From Streptomyces thinghirensis (lineage in GTDB: Bacteria; Actinomycetota; Actinomycetia; Streptomycetales; Streptomycetaceae): a stretch of 64,000 nucleotides of DNA. Under the pieces are notes generated by a model. That model worked only from the letters and a program-made list of their open reading frames with translations, was not told where the DNA came from and ran no database searches. Positions 40,708-51,548 of the stretch are shown here, piece by piece. Position 1 is the first letter of the stretch; each line of letters begins with the position of its first letter. The stretch lies in assembly GCA_021502835.1 (NCBI GenBank), contig JAKFGP010000058.1, positions 1-64,000 of the forward strand. The letters are read 5' to 3'. Made by a program: the position numbers and the translations under genes.

Positions 40708-41495
40708 ACCGCTCCTGTTGTCCCGCCAGTGGGTGATCCTCACCCTCGTGGCGCTCGCGCTCATCCCGACGATGATCGAGCTGGGCTTCTGGCAGCTGCA
40801 CCGCCACGAGCGCAGGGTCGAGCTGAACGGCGAGATCGCCGACTCCCTGGCGGCGGAGCCCGTGCCGGTCGAGTCCATGTCCTCGCCGGGAGCGGAGGTC
40901 GACGACGAGCACCGCTACCGCAGGTGACCGCGAAGGGTCACTTCGACCGCGCCGACGAGGTCGTGGTCCGTCGCCGCACCAACGCGGACGACCGGATCGG
41001 CTACCACGTCCTGACCCCGTTCGTCCTGGACGACGGCAAGGTCCTGATCGTCAGCCGGGGCTGGATCCCGTCGAGCGGCGGGAGTCAGACCGCCTTCCCG
41101 AAGATCCCGGCGCCCCCGGAGGTGGAGATCACCGTCACCGGCCGGCTGATGCCCGACCAGACGACCGAGGACAGCGGCATCAAGAACGTCGAAGGCCTGC
41201 CCGACCGCCAGGTCATGCTGATCAACAGCGAGCAGCAGGCCGAGCGTCTCGGCGAACCGGTCCTCGGCGGCTACGTCGAGCTGACCGAGCCCAAGCCCTC
41301 GGCCGACACCCCCGAACTGATCGCGGAGCCCGACCACGACAGCATCGGCAACCACACGGCGTACGCCGTCCAGTGGTGGCTGTTCGCTCGCGTGGCGTCC
41401 CGGTCGGCTGGTTCGTCCTGGCCCGCCGCGAGGCCCGGGACCGGACGGCGGAGGACGAGCAGGGGACCGCGGAGGCGGAGCCGGCGGCGGCGTAG
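40704..41495 (+). CDS. SURF1-family cytochrome oxidase biogenesis protein
   Basis: SURF1 assists assembly of the aa3-type cytochrome c oxidase, probably in haem a insertion. About 263 residues. The N-terminal helix WVILTLVALALIPTMIELGF is followed by the periplasmic domain with GHFDRADEVVVRRRTNADD, LIVSRGWIPSSGG and VEITVTGRLMPDQTTEDSG. The second helix, NHTAYAVQWWLF, has the conserved YAVQW block. The GTG start is taken at 40704. The frame breaks near 40715, 40905 and 41390. Confidence 0.9.
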
Positions 41496-41571
41496 CCGCG
41501 TGCGGGGCCGTCCGGCAGGAGGACGGCGGCGGATCCGATTGCTCCGCCCCCGCTCGGGAAGACGGAATCCC

Positions 41572-43360
41572 GTGCACCCCAAATCGAGGACTACGCGCTC
41601 ATCGGCGACCAGCAGACGGCGGCCCTGGTCGGCACGGACGGTTCCGTGGACTGGCTCTGTCTGCCCCGCTTCGACTCCGCCGCCTGCTTCGCCAAGCTCC
41701 TCGGCGACGAGGACAACGGCCACTGGCTCATCGCCCCCAAGGGCGCCGAGCGCTGCACGCGCCGCGCCTACCGGCCGGACACCCTCGTCCTGGACACCGA
41801 GTGGGGAGACCGAGGACGGCTCGGTGCGGGTCACCGACCTGATGCCCCAGCGCGACCGCGCCCCGGACCTCGTACGCATCGTGGAGGGCCTGAGCGGTGA
41901 GGTCACCATGCACAGCGTGCTCCGGCTGCGCTTCGACTACGGCTCGATCGTCCCGTGGATGCGCAGGGCCGACGGGGCACCGAGGTGGCCGTCGCCGGAC
42001 CGGACGCGGCGTGGCTGCGCAGCGAGCCCGAGGTACGCAGTTGGGGACAGGACTTCGGGACGCACGCGGAGTTCACGGTCGCCGCGGGCGAGAAGGTCGC
42101 GTTCGTCCTGACCTGGCACCCTCGCACGAGCCCCGCCCGCCGCTGATCGACCCGTTCGTCGCACTGGAGCACAGTGTCGAGGACTGGCGGGCCTGGGCCG
42201 CGCACTGCCGCTACGACGGCCCGCACCGGGACGCCGTCGTCCGCTCCCTCATCACCCTCAAGGCGCTCACCTACAAGCCCACCGGGGGCATCGTGGCCGC
42301 CCCCCACCACGTCGCTGCCCGAGGAGCCCGGCGGCGTGCGCAACTGGGACTACCGCTTCTGCTGGCTGCGCGACTCCACTCTCACCCTGGGCGCCCTGCT
42401 GTCGGCCGGATACCTCGAGGAGGCCGAGGCCTGGCGCGACTGGCTGCTGCGCGCGGTCGCAGGCAACCCGGCGGACCTGCAGATCATGTACGGCCTGGCG
42501 GGCGAGCGGCGGCTGCCCGAGTTCGAGCTGCCGTGGCTGTCCGGCTTCGCCGAGTCCACGCCCGTACGGATCGGCAACGACGCGGTGAACCAGCTGCAGC
42601 TGGACGTGTACGGCGAGGTCATGGACTCGCTGTCGCTGGCCCGGCTGGCGGGGCATGCACCCGCAGCCGCAGATGTGGGAGCTGCGGTGCGCCCTGATGG
42701 ACTTCCTGGGCACGGCGTGGGGGAGCCCGACGAGGGGCTGTGGGAGGTGCGCGGCGGGCGCCGGCAGTTCGTGCACTCGAAGGTCATGACCTGGGTGGCC
42801 CTGGACCGGGCCGTGCGCACGCTGGAGGAGCATCCCGAGCTGGGCGGTGGTGACCCGGACGGCTGGCGCGCGCTGCGCGAGGAGGTGCACCGCGAGGTGT
42901 GCGAGAAGGGCTACGACCCGGAGCGCAACACCTTCACCCAGTCCTACGGCTCGCGGGAGCTGGACGCCTCGCTGCTGCTCATCCCGCGCCTGGGCTTCCT
43001 GCCGCCGGACGACCCGCGGGTCGTCGGCACCGTCGACGCGATCGGCAAGGAGCTGACCCGGGACGGCCTGGTGCGCCGCTACAGCACCGAGGAGACCCCG
43101 TCGACGGGTTGCCGGGCGGCGAGGGGACCTTCCTGGTGTGCTCGTTCTGGTACGCGGACGCGCTGCACGCGACCGGCCGGGCGAAGGAGGCCCGGGAGCT
43201 GTTCGAGCGGCTGGTGGGACTCGCCAACGACGTGGGGCTGCTCGCCGAGGAGTACGACCCGGTGGCCGGCCACCAGCTCGGCAACTTCCCGCAGGCGTTC
43301 AGTCACATCGGCCTGGTGAACACCGCCCTCGCCCTGTTCGGGAACGAGGGGGCAGGATAG
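41572..43360 (+). CDS. Glycoside hydrolase family 15 protein (glucoamylase/trehalase-like)
   Basis: About 597 residues. The N-terminal beta-sandwich begins IEDYALIGDQQTAALVGTDG and DWLCLPRFDSAACFAKLLGD. The catalytic (alpha/alpha)6 barrel contains GGVRNWDYRFCWLRDSTLTL, the hallmark of the family, then HSKVMTWVALDRAV and SFWYADALHATGRA. GH15 members of this bacterial type hydrolyse alpha-linked glucans or trehalose; the GTG start and lack of a signal peptide make it cytoplasmic, fitting trehalase or a glycogen-related activity. The frame breaks near 41580, 41805, 41975, 42120, 42310, 42655, 42720 and 43105. The downstream SDR starts 5 bp later. Confidence 0.88.
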
Positions 43361-43364
43361 GGCC

Positions 43365-44121
43365 ATGGATCTTGGACTGAAGGACCGGGTGTACGTCGTC
43401 ACGGGAGCCACCCGGGGCCTGGGCAACGCCGCCGCGCGCGAGCTGGTCGCCGACGGGGCGAAGGTGCTCGTCACGGGGCGGGACGAGCAGAGCGCCGCCG
43501 ACGCCGCGGCCGCGCTGGGCCCGGACGTGGTGGGGGTGGCCGCCGACAACGCCGACCCCGAGGCCGCCGGCCGGCTGATCGCGACCGCCCGTGAGCGCTT
43601 CGGCCGCTTCGACGGCGTACTGATCAGCGTGGGCGGGCCGCCGCCCGGCTTCGTCGCCGACAACACGGACGAGCAGTGGCAGGCGGCGTTCGAGTCGGTG
43701 TTCCTCGGTGCGGTGCGGCTGGCCCGGACGGCGGCGGCGGAGCTGGAGTCGGGCGGTGTCATCGGCTTCGTGCTGTCGGGCTCGGTGCACGAGCCGATCC
43801 CGGGCCTGACCATCTCCAACGGCCTGCGCCCGGGGCTGGCCGGCTTCGCCAAGTCCCTCGCCGACGAGCTGGGTCCGCGCGGCATCCGTGTAGTCGGCGT
43901 GCTGCCGGGCCGCGTCGACACCGACCGGGTGCGCGAGCTGGACGGCCTGTCCGCCGACCCGGAGGCGACCAGGGCGGCCGCCGAGTCCCGCATCCCGCTG
44001 CGCCGCTACGGCGCCCCGGAGGAGTTCGGCCGCGCGGCGGCGTTTCCTGCTGTCCCCGGCGGCGTCGTACGTGACGGGCGTGATGCTGCCGGTGGACGGC
44101 GGCGTGCGGCACGGGTTCTAG
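43365..44121 (+). CDS. Atypical SDR-family oxidoreductase
   Basis: About 252 residues, with one frame break near 44042. The Rossmann motif VYVVTGATRGLG is intact and DGVLISVGGPPPG replaces the NNAG block. The strand IGFVLSGSVHEPIPGL has the serine, but the usual YxxxK is absent: the position reads LTISNGLRPGLAGFAKSLAD. The C-terminal VTGVMLPVDGGVRHGF is normal. It may therefore be catalytically altered. It sits 5 bp after the GH15 gene and is probably cotranscribed. Substrate unknown. Confidence 0.87.
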
Positions 44122-44139
44122 CCGCCGGTCCGCACCGGC

Positions 44140-44722
44140 TCAGTTGACCCGCTCGGCCCCGTGCTTGACGCCCCGGAGGTGGACCTCCGCGGGGAGGTTC
44201 TCGAGGTTCGCCGAGGCACGGGCGTGGGTCAGGGCGTGCGCGGTGAGGTCGTTCAGGGCGGTGCCGGGGTCCACGTGGGGGGCCAGGAGCAGGCGGATGC
44301 GGGTCGCCGGCGCGGTGCGGCGGCCGATGAGGCGGACCTTGGCCCGTTCGACCCCGTCCACCCGGTCCGCCTCCTCGGCGAGGACTGCTTCCAGGGCCCG
44401 GCCGCTGCAACGCCGCTCCCTCGCCGTCCCCGGTGTCGACGAGGACTTCGGCGAGCCGGCGGCGGCGCACCTTACCGCGACCAGCCACCACAGGGCGAGC
44501 AGCAGCAGGACGGCGAGTGCGGCGATGACGACCGGCCACCACCAGCCGGCGTCCCGCCACCGGGTCCGCTCGGCGTCACCGAAGCAGCACGTCGTGCGGC
44601 CCGTCGTGGAGCCACCAGGAGGGCGCGGGGGCGCCGAACCCGATGGCCAGGACCGAGCCGCCGAGGGCGAGCAGGATCAGGCCCACGAGCCCGAGCAGCA
44701 CACGGTCGACGGTCCTGAGCAC
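44140..44722 (-). CDS. AmaP-like alkaline-shock membrane anchor protein
   Basis: About 195 residues. The GTG start at 44722 (LRTVDRVLLGLVGLILLALG) gives the first helix and a second follows (VVIAALAVLLLLALWWLV). The cytoplasmic tail is DRVDGVERAKVRLIGRRTAP and VNLENLP-like SANLENLPAEVHLRGVKHG. In Firmicutes AmaP anchors Asp23 at the membrane; the two Asp23-like genes upstream fit this. The frame breaks near 44580, 44465 and 44405. It is the last gene of the cluster and is convergent with the SDR gene. Confidence 0.8.
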
Positions 44723-44727
44723 CGCCC

Positions 44728-45392
44728 TCACCCCTTTCGTCCCGGCCGCGCGACCCGCAGCGACACGGCGGGCGGCCGGGCCAGCCCGAGCCCCCGCAAC
44801 CGCGTCGTCGAGCGCGCCGTCCAGATCGGTCCGTACGTCGTCCAGTTCACGGAAGTGCGACAGCGCGCGCACGCGGGCCTTCCGGCGGCGCATCCGGACC
44901 CGCGCGGACTGCACCCCGGCGACCTCCATGGCCCGGTCGCGCAGCACCGTGGCGGCGGCGTCCCGGTGGAGCCCGCGCGTACGTCCGGACGGGTGCGCCC
45001 GCATCGGGAGCACCTGCTGCGCAGACCGGGGGTGAGGGGCCAGGGCGAGCAGCCAGAGTCCGAGCGCCGCGGCGCTCCCGCGCCGACGAGGACCCACGTG
45101 TCGTCGAGGGGCCGGTCGGCGAGCTGCCGGGCCAGTTCGCGGCGCCAGCCGAGGGCGGACCGGCCGGCGCGCACGGCGACGACGTCGTAGAGGAAGGCGC
45201 CCGCGACGAGCAGAAGCAGCAGTGCGACGATGCCCGCAGGGACGCGGCGCGCCGACCAGAAGCGGCCGGCCGGTCCGCTGCCGGGCTCGGGGTCGGGCGG
45301 CGGTCCGTGCCGGCCGCCGGCTCCTTCTCCATGACGGGCTCCATGACGGGCAGGCGCCGCGTGCTGCCTTCGGTGCCCTGGGGCTCGCTCAT
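44728..45392 (-). CDS. DUF6286-type membrane protein
   Basis: About 220 residues. An N-terminal Pro/Ala-rich region (MSEPQGTEGSTRRLPVMEPV) precedes two helices (RVPAGIVALLLLLVAGAFLY; a second near AAALGLWLLALAP). The cytoplasmic domain reads RDAAATVLRDRAMEVAGVQS, with RVRMRRRKARVRALSHF. It resembles the C-terminal tail of AmaP. The ATG overlaps the preceding Asp23 stop (ATGA) and the gene ends 5 bp before the AmaP start. Breaks lie near 45265, 45070 and 45020. It is part of the envelope-stress cluster. Confidence 0.75.
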
Positions 45393-45771
45393 CGCGTCCT
45401 CCCTGTCTGGCGCCGTACTCCGCCGCCAGGTGCAGCCGCTCCACCTGGACGGCGACCTCCCGCACCGCCATCCCACCAACGCGCGTACCCGCTGGACGAC
45501 CGGTGACGCACCCGCCCGCAGCGGGCGCCGATGTCGCACGGGTGCAGTCCAGTTCCAGGTGGACCCGGACGTGGGCGGTGTCGTGGTGGACGACGACGGT
45601 GGCGTGCGGGCGCTCGGCGTCCGGGTGGAGCGGACCGACCGCCTCGCGCGCCGCCTGCGCGGCGACCTTGGCCACCACCCGGTCGGCGATCCGCGTGGCA
45701 CCGCGCTCGCCCGGCGGTACGACAGCCGGGGTTTCGAGGAGCTCACCGGCCCCACCGCTCACGCCGGTCAC
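45389..45771 (-). CDS. Asp23/Gls24-family protein (small copy)
   Basis: About 126 residues. The core GATRIADRVVAKVAAQAARE is the Asp23 signature, followed by ATVVVHHDTAHVRVHLELDC and VREVAVQVERLHLAAEYG. The GTG at 45769-45771 overlaps the TGA of the DUF2273-like gene, and its own stop overlaps the DUF6286 start, so all are coupled. Frame shifts near 45545 and 45410 are assumed. Asp23 proteins form a membrane-associated layer in envelope stress. Confidence 0.82.
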
Positions 45772-45956
45772 CGCCGCCGGTCGTCTCGGCTGGCGGAAGA
45801 AGTCACCGAGGTCCATGTCCCCCCTCCAGCAGGCGGCCGACGACGAACCCGACGGCTCCCAGGGCCGCCACCAGCAGAAAGGCTCCGAACCCGCCGAAAT
45901 ACCCCGGCGAACCCCAGCGCCATGCCGGCGATCAGGCCGACCACGGCCATGCTCAT
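45768..45956 (-). CDS. DUF2273-like small membrane protein
   Basis: About 62 residues, reconstructed: MSMAVVGLIAGMALGFAG, then after a shift near 45900 GGFGAFLLVAALGAVGFVVG and LLEGDMDLGDFFR, and after a second shift near 45800 SRDDRRR. Two helices or one long hairpin. DUF2273 and Asp23 genes are regular neighbours. The stop is in the GTGA overlap with the next gene. Confidence 0.75.
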   Translation of the reverse strand: MSMAVVGLIAGMALGFAGVFRRVRSLSAGGGPGSRRVRRRPPAGGGTWTSVTSSASRDDRRR

Positions 45957-46007
45957 GGTGCGCTCACCTCGTTCACCGCTCAGTCCACCCTTCGGTCAGC
46001 GTCCGCG

Positions 46008-46481
46008 TCACTTGATCCGGGGCCCCGGCTCCTCGTCCTCCTCGTCGGGCAGCTTCACGTCGCTCACCGCGATGTTGACCTCGACGACCTCCAGACCGGT
46101 CATCCGCTCCACCGCCGCCACCACGTTCTCCCGCACGTCCCCGGCGACGTCCGAGATCGACACGCCGTACTCGACGACGATCTCCAGATCGAGCGCGGTC
46201 TGCTTCTCACCGACCTCGGCCTTCACCCCGCGTGTCACTCCCGACTTCGTGCCCGCCGGGCACCGGTCGCGGACAGCGCCGAAGGCGCGCGACGTCCCGC
46301 TGCCCATGGCGTGCACACCGGCGACATCGCGATGCCGCCATTCCGGTGATCTTCTCCACGACGCCGTCGGCGGCGTAAGGTGGTGCGGCCCCGGTCTGGC
46401 GGGGGCTCCCCCGCCGCGCCGGGTGCCCCGCCCACGCTGTACACCGGTCTCGGTCGTTCACTTCTCCGTCAAGTCACTCAT
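46008..46481 (-). CDS. Asp23/Gls24-family envelope stress protein (main copy)
   Basis: About 157 residues. The ATG at 46481 gives MSDLTEK, then a disordered, base-shifted stretch. The conserved core follows: ADGVVEKITGMAA, GVHAMGSGTSRAFGAVRDR, GVKAEVGEKQTALDLEIVVE, YGVSISDVAGDVRENVVAAV and TGLEVVEVNIAVSDVKLPDE. It ends EEPGPRIK. Frame breaks lie near 46460, 46385 and 46330. It is probably the first gene of the leftward cluster (Asp23, DUF2273, small Asp23, DUF6286, AmaP). Divergent from the gene at 46589, so the 100-bp gap should hold the promoter. Confidence 0.86.
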
Positions 46482-46588
46482 CACCCGCAGTCCCTTCCGG
46501 TCCGTCCTTCTCCGACCACCGTAAGCACGGTTGCCGCGATCCCGCGTCGTGGATGCGGCGGGCTGAAGGAATAGACGACGGCGGACCG

Positions 46589-47331
46589 GTGAAGGCGCGG
46601 ACGGTGCAGGATCAAGCTGGGGCTCGGCAGGCTGCTGCCGCTGGAGGCGGCCCGCGGGGACGGCGCGTGGATCGCCGGCAGCGCGCGGCACCCGGAAGGA
46701 CTGCTGGCCGCCGCCCGGGACGTGACGGGCGTGCGTCCGGGCGGCCTCGCACATCGCGCCCGCCGGCCAGGACGGCGCGCCACGAACCGGCCGTACCGCC
46801 GCCGCCGAGTGCCCTCCCGCCCGGCTCCGCTGCGGGTGACGGCCGACTTCGCGGCGACCGTCGGTCCTCTCGGCGACAGGGCGAACCGCTGCCGGCGACG
46901 GCCGCCCGGCTGCACGCGCCGCGCTGGCGGCGGCGCGACGAGGCTCGGTCGGACGGTGACCGACGTGGACCTGCGGGCGACGGCCCTGCTGGACGCGGCC
47001 ATGGAACTGGACCCGGACGCCGTGGAGCCGGAGCCGGAACCAGCGCCTGGACGTGAGTCGCGGCGTCCCCGGCCGCTTAGCCCGGCGGACGGTGACGAAG
47101 ACGCGCGGCCCGGCGCCGCCGCTGGCGGTCCCGGGCGTGGCCCGGCTGACGGCGACGCTGGGCCGTCCGGTGGATGTGACGGAGCATGCGCGGGAACAGG
47201 CCGCCCTGGCGCGCCGCCATGTCCGGGTGGAGCTGGCGGTGGACGCGGACCACCAGGCCGTAGGTGGCCCGGCGGGTCCGCGCGGCGGTGTCGGAAACAT
47301 CTGGCGGACCGTCCGTCGGTCGCGGTGCTAG
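46589..47331 (+). CDS. Streptomyces-specific Asp23-associated protein, unknown
   Basis: About 247 residues, very Ala/Arg/Pro-rich. Recognisable pieces are VKARTVQDQ, LGLGRLLPLEAARGDGAWIA, PLRVTADFAAT, VTDVDLRATALLDAA, and a C-terminal Asp23-like half: VPGVARLTATLGRPVDVTEH with ARRHVRVELAVDADHQAV. I recall homologues named, misleadingly, nucleopolyhedrovirus P10 family. The start is uncertain: GTG at 46589 is given, but a slightly altered ATG near 46570 is possible. At least six frame breaks. Position beside the Asp23 cluster suggests a related envelope role. Confidence 0.6.
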
Positions 47332-47416
47332 GTGACGGCGGTCGGCTGGGCAGGCCCCTCCCGGGACTCTCCCGAGCCACCCGGCCCGGCGGATCGTCGC
47401 GAGGGTGCCGAGCAGA

Positions 47417-48253
47417 TCATCCGCGGCGCCCTGACCTCTCCCCGAGCCCGGCCAGGTCAGCGCAGGCAGCGGCGGGCCCTGCGCGGCCCGCTCGGCGGCG
47501 CGCTGGGCCTCGTAGTCCCGGTGCTGGGCGCCCTGGAGCAGCGCCTTGGTCTCGATGACGGCGTCGCGCGGCTGCGGCGGGGACCGCCGACGCCAGATCG
47601 CGCACGGCGCCGTCGAGCTAATCCGCAGGCACGGCGAGCGGGCCGGCTGGCCGGTGTTCCGGCCTCCTCAGCCGCGGCGAAGCGGCCCGTCGCACAGATC
47701 TCAGCGCGCGGGCGGTGTACCCGACTAGGGACACCAGGAGTGCGTGCCCGTGAGGTCCGGCACGGGCCGAGGGCTGGTCTCGCGCAGGCGAACTGCACGT
47801 CCTCGGCGACAACCCGCAGGTCACAGGCGAGGGCGAGCTGGAAAGCCGGCCCCGATGGCGTGGCCCTGCACGGCGGCGATCGACAGGATGTCGCTCCGTC
47901 GCCACCAGGTGAACGCCTCCTGGTACTCAGTGATGGTAGCGTCCAGCTCCGGCAATCGCCCCCCCGCAGAGATCGATGAACGACAGTTCGCCGTCGAGAC
48001 CCTCGGGGTGAACGCCTGCCGGTCAGGCCCGGCCGGGAAGGACTTTGCCCTCGGCCCGCAGCACCACGACTCGGACCGGAGCCCGGCGGCAGCCGGCCGG
48101 CCTCGGTGAGCCACCCGCCACAGAGCGGGGCTCTGCGCGTTGCACTTGTCCGGTTGGTCGGCGTCACCATGGCGATCGCGTCGTCGACGGTGGAAACCGC
48201 ACGCCGTCCTTGTCGAGTACAGGAGCGGGGTCGTGGAGCGTGCTTGAAGCCAT
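47417..48253 (-). CDS. Enoyl-CoA hydratase/isomerase family protein
   Basis: This is a crotonase-fold enzyme of about 278 residues. Segments in order: LDKDGVRF and DDAIAMVTPTNRT near the N-terminus, RVVVLRAEGKSF-type (VRVVVLRAEGKSFPAGPDRQ), ILSIAAVQGHAIGAGFQLAL with the oxyanion-hole GAG, CDLRVVAEDVQFA, LVSLVGYARALEICATGRFA, and a C-terminal AVIETKALLQGA. About eight frame breaks. It could act in beta-oxidation of fatty or aromatic acids; the substrate cannot be told. It lies directly downstream of gbn on the same strand, with a 160-bp gap. Confidence 0.82.
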
Positions 48254-48413
48254 GAGTGCCCCTCCGAAAGGTCTGCGGACGTCGTCCCCGCCGCTGCGCC
48301 GTGCTGCGACGCCGTACCACGGCAGAGCTTGGTGACTCACGCGGCCAACCCGGACGGTCGGACGACCGGCCGGGTGGCCACCTTCCACTTCAGGGTCGAG
48401 GCTACCCGGACGC

Positions 48414-48624
48414 TCAGGCCGATGTGACGCTGCCCCGGGTAGCCCCGCCACGCCCTCGGGGCGTGACACCCGACTCCATTGAGCATGCGGTGCACAAAGC
48501 CATACGAGCGGCCGGTCTCCTCGGCCAGCGCCCGGATGCTCGCACCGGCACGTCGTACTTCTTCTTCAGGTCTGCCGCGAGCTTGTCGCGCTGCGGCGCC
48601 AGTTACGCAGCTGCCCTTCTTCAA
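48414..48624 (-). CDS. gbn: Gbn-like nucleoid-associated protein (GATC-binding)
   Basis: About 70 residues, small and basic. After TTG at 48624 (MKKGSCVTGA), shifts near 48585 and 48560 lead through KLAADLKKKYD to GASIRALAEETGRSYGFVHR, the HTH recognition region. Another shift near 48490 leads to the tail ESGVTPRGRGGATRG. It matches the streptomycete protein SCO1839/Gbn, a nucleoid-associated protein reported to bind GATC sites and to influence sporulation and antibiotic timing. Neighbours (enoyl-CoA hydratase, ABC-F) match too. The hydratase gene lies downstream. Confidence 0.85.
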
Positions 48625-48832
48625 GTCTCAGCCACCCGGTCCTCCTCATGGGAGGTACGCTCTGGTCTCCTCCACGATCACCCCCTCCAGGGCTTCCTGG
48701 CCAGCCCATTAACGGCAAGGTCGGTGAGTCAGGGTTGTGACGACAGGGGCGAGTCCCCATGCGGAATCCCTGATTCCAGAGGATCACGTCCGTACCGCCA
48801 GACGGTACTTCCGCGGAGTTCAGGTCAGAAGG

Positions 48833-48874
48833 TGTCGCGGCCGGACCCCCGGCGTCGGGGGTCCGGCCGCGACA
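48833..48874. terminator. Perfect 19-bp hairpin downstream of ABC-F gene
   Basis: 48833-48851 pairs exactly with 48856-48874 across a 4-base loop. It lies 94 bp past the ABC-F stop and about 210 bp upstream of the gbn start, so it should insulate gbn from ABC-F transcription. Confidence 0.8.
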
Positions 48875-48967
48875 TCGATAGGACACACCTCGTGATGGGG
48901 GAGATCTCACACAGATGGTGGATCACGGATCGGCCGAATGATCCATACCCGTGGATCATCCATTCGA

Positions 48968-50568
<1,601 letters not shown>

Positions 50569-50866
50569 CGGACAGACTCCAGGGCGGGTGGTTGGCGGGA
50601 TGGGCGACTGAGGACGTTTCCCGCCGTCTAATGCGCGAGGAGAATGGCCATGGGGCCAGTCTAACGGGGCCGTGCAACCGCTTTTGCCGGGATACGGAGT
50701 CCGCGGTCCCTTGTTCGGGGCTCCGTGTTCGGGAGCGCTGGTCCGGGGCGTTGTCAGTGGGCGGTGCCAGACTGGGCGACAGGGCTGGATTCCGTGTCTT
50801 TCCGGACTTTGGCGATCTTCGCGGCATCCGCTCCTCGGGTTACCGGCTCACAAGGGAGTGATCGGC

Positions 50867-51284
50867 ATGGCAGGCAACGACGGCGGGCGCCCGAGCGTCT
50901 ACCCGACGCTGCTGTACGCGGACGCCAGGGCGGCGGTCCGGCAGCTCACCCAGGCCTTCGGCTTCACGGAACTGGCGGTGTACGAGGGCGAGGGACGGCT
51001 CGGTGGCCCACGCCGAGCTGAGCCGCAGGAGCAACGGCGCGATCATGCTCGGCTCGAAGGGCACCGGCAGCCACTTCGACGAGGCGATGAAGAACGCCGG
51101 TACGACGGGGTGTACGTCGTGGTGGCGGACGTCGACGCCCATCACCGGCGGGCGGTGGAACACGGCGCGGAGATCCTCATGCGCCCCCGACGGACCAGGA
51201 CTACGGCTCGCGGGACTACATGGCCCGGGACCTGGAGGGCAACATCTGGAGCTTCGGGACGTACGCGCCGGAGATCCCGGGTAG
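50867..51284 (+). CDS. VOC-family (glyoxalase/bleomycin-resistance fold) protein
   Basis: About 138 residues. It begins AGNDGGRPSVYPTLLYADAR and continues LTQAFGFTELAVYEGEG, HAELSRRSNGAIMLGSKG, YVVVADVDAHHRRAVEHGAE and DLEGNIWSFGTYAPEIPG. This is the paired beta-alpha-beta-beta-beta pattern of the vicinal-oxygen-chelate fold. The conserved metal residues are partly visible (H in HAEL, E in DLEGN). Substrate unknown. Start ATG at 50867; a GTG at 50858 is possible. Breaks lie near 51003, 51100, 51185 and 51275. Confidence 0.82.
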
Positions 51285-51548
51285 CCTCCGGCGGTTCGCG
51301 GCAGGGTCGGTCGGCGCGGGGTCGGCGGTGTTCCGGGGCGCGGGGGCGGGCGGCGGGCGGCGGGCGGCGGGCGGCCTCACGGGTCGGTGCACGGCCGCGA
51401 TCGGTTCCCGGAGCCACGCACCACGTAGTCGTCGCCCGTGCGGAAGCGTCCCCCGGTTGTGGGGCCGGGGGACGTCTCGGGCGGTGGGGCTCCCGGGCGG
51501 CCGGGGGCGAGGTGCCCCGGCCTCCGGCCGCGGGTGCCCGGGCGGGGG

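Noticed and set aside
37491..40878. Long minus-strand frames opposite the CopD-like and exonuclease genes
   Set aside because: They run through well-supported plus-strand genes and the 16-bp repeat and show no family motifs, apart from the VIT gene annotated at 38378-39089.
47417..48253. Plus-strand frames across this region as genes
   Set aside because: The minus strand carries recognisable crotonase-fold blocks; plus-strand products are featureless and Arg-rich.
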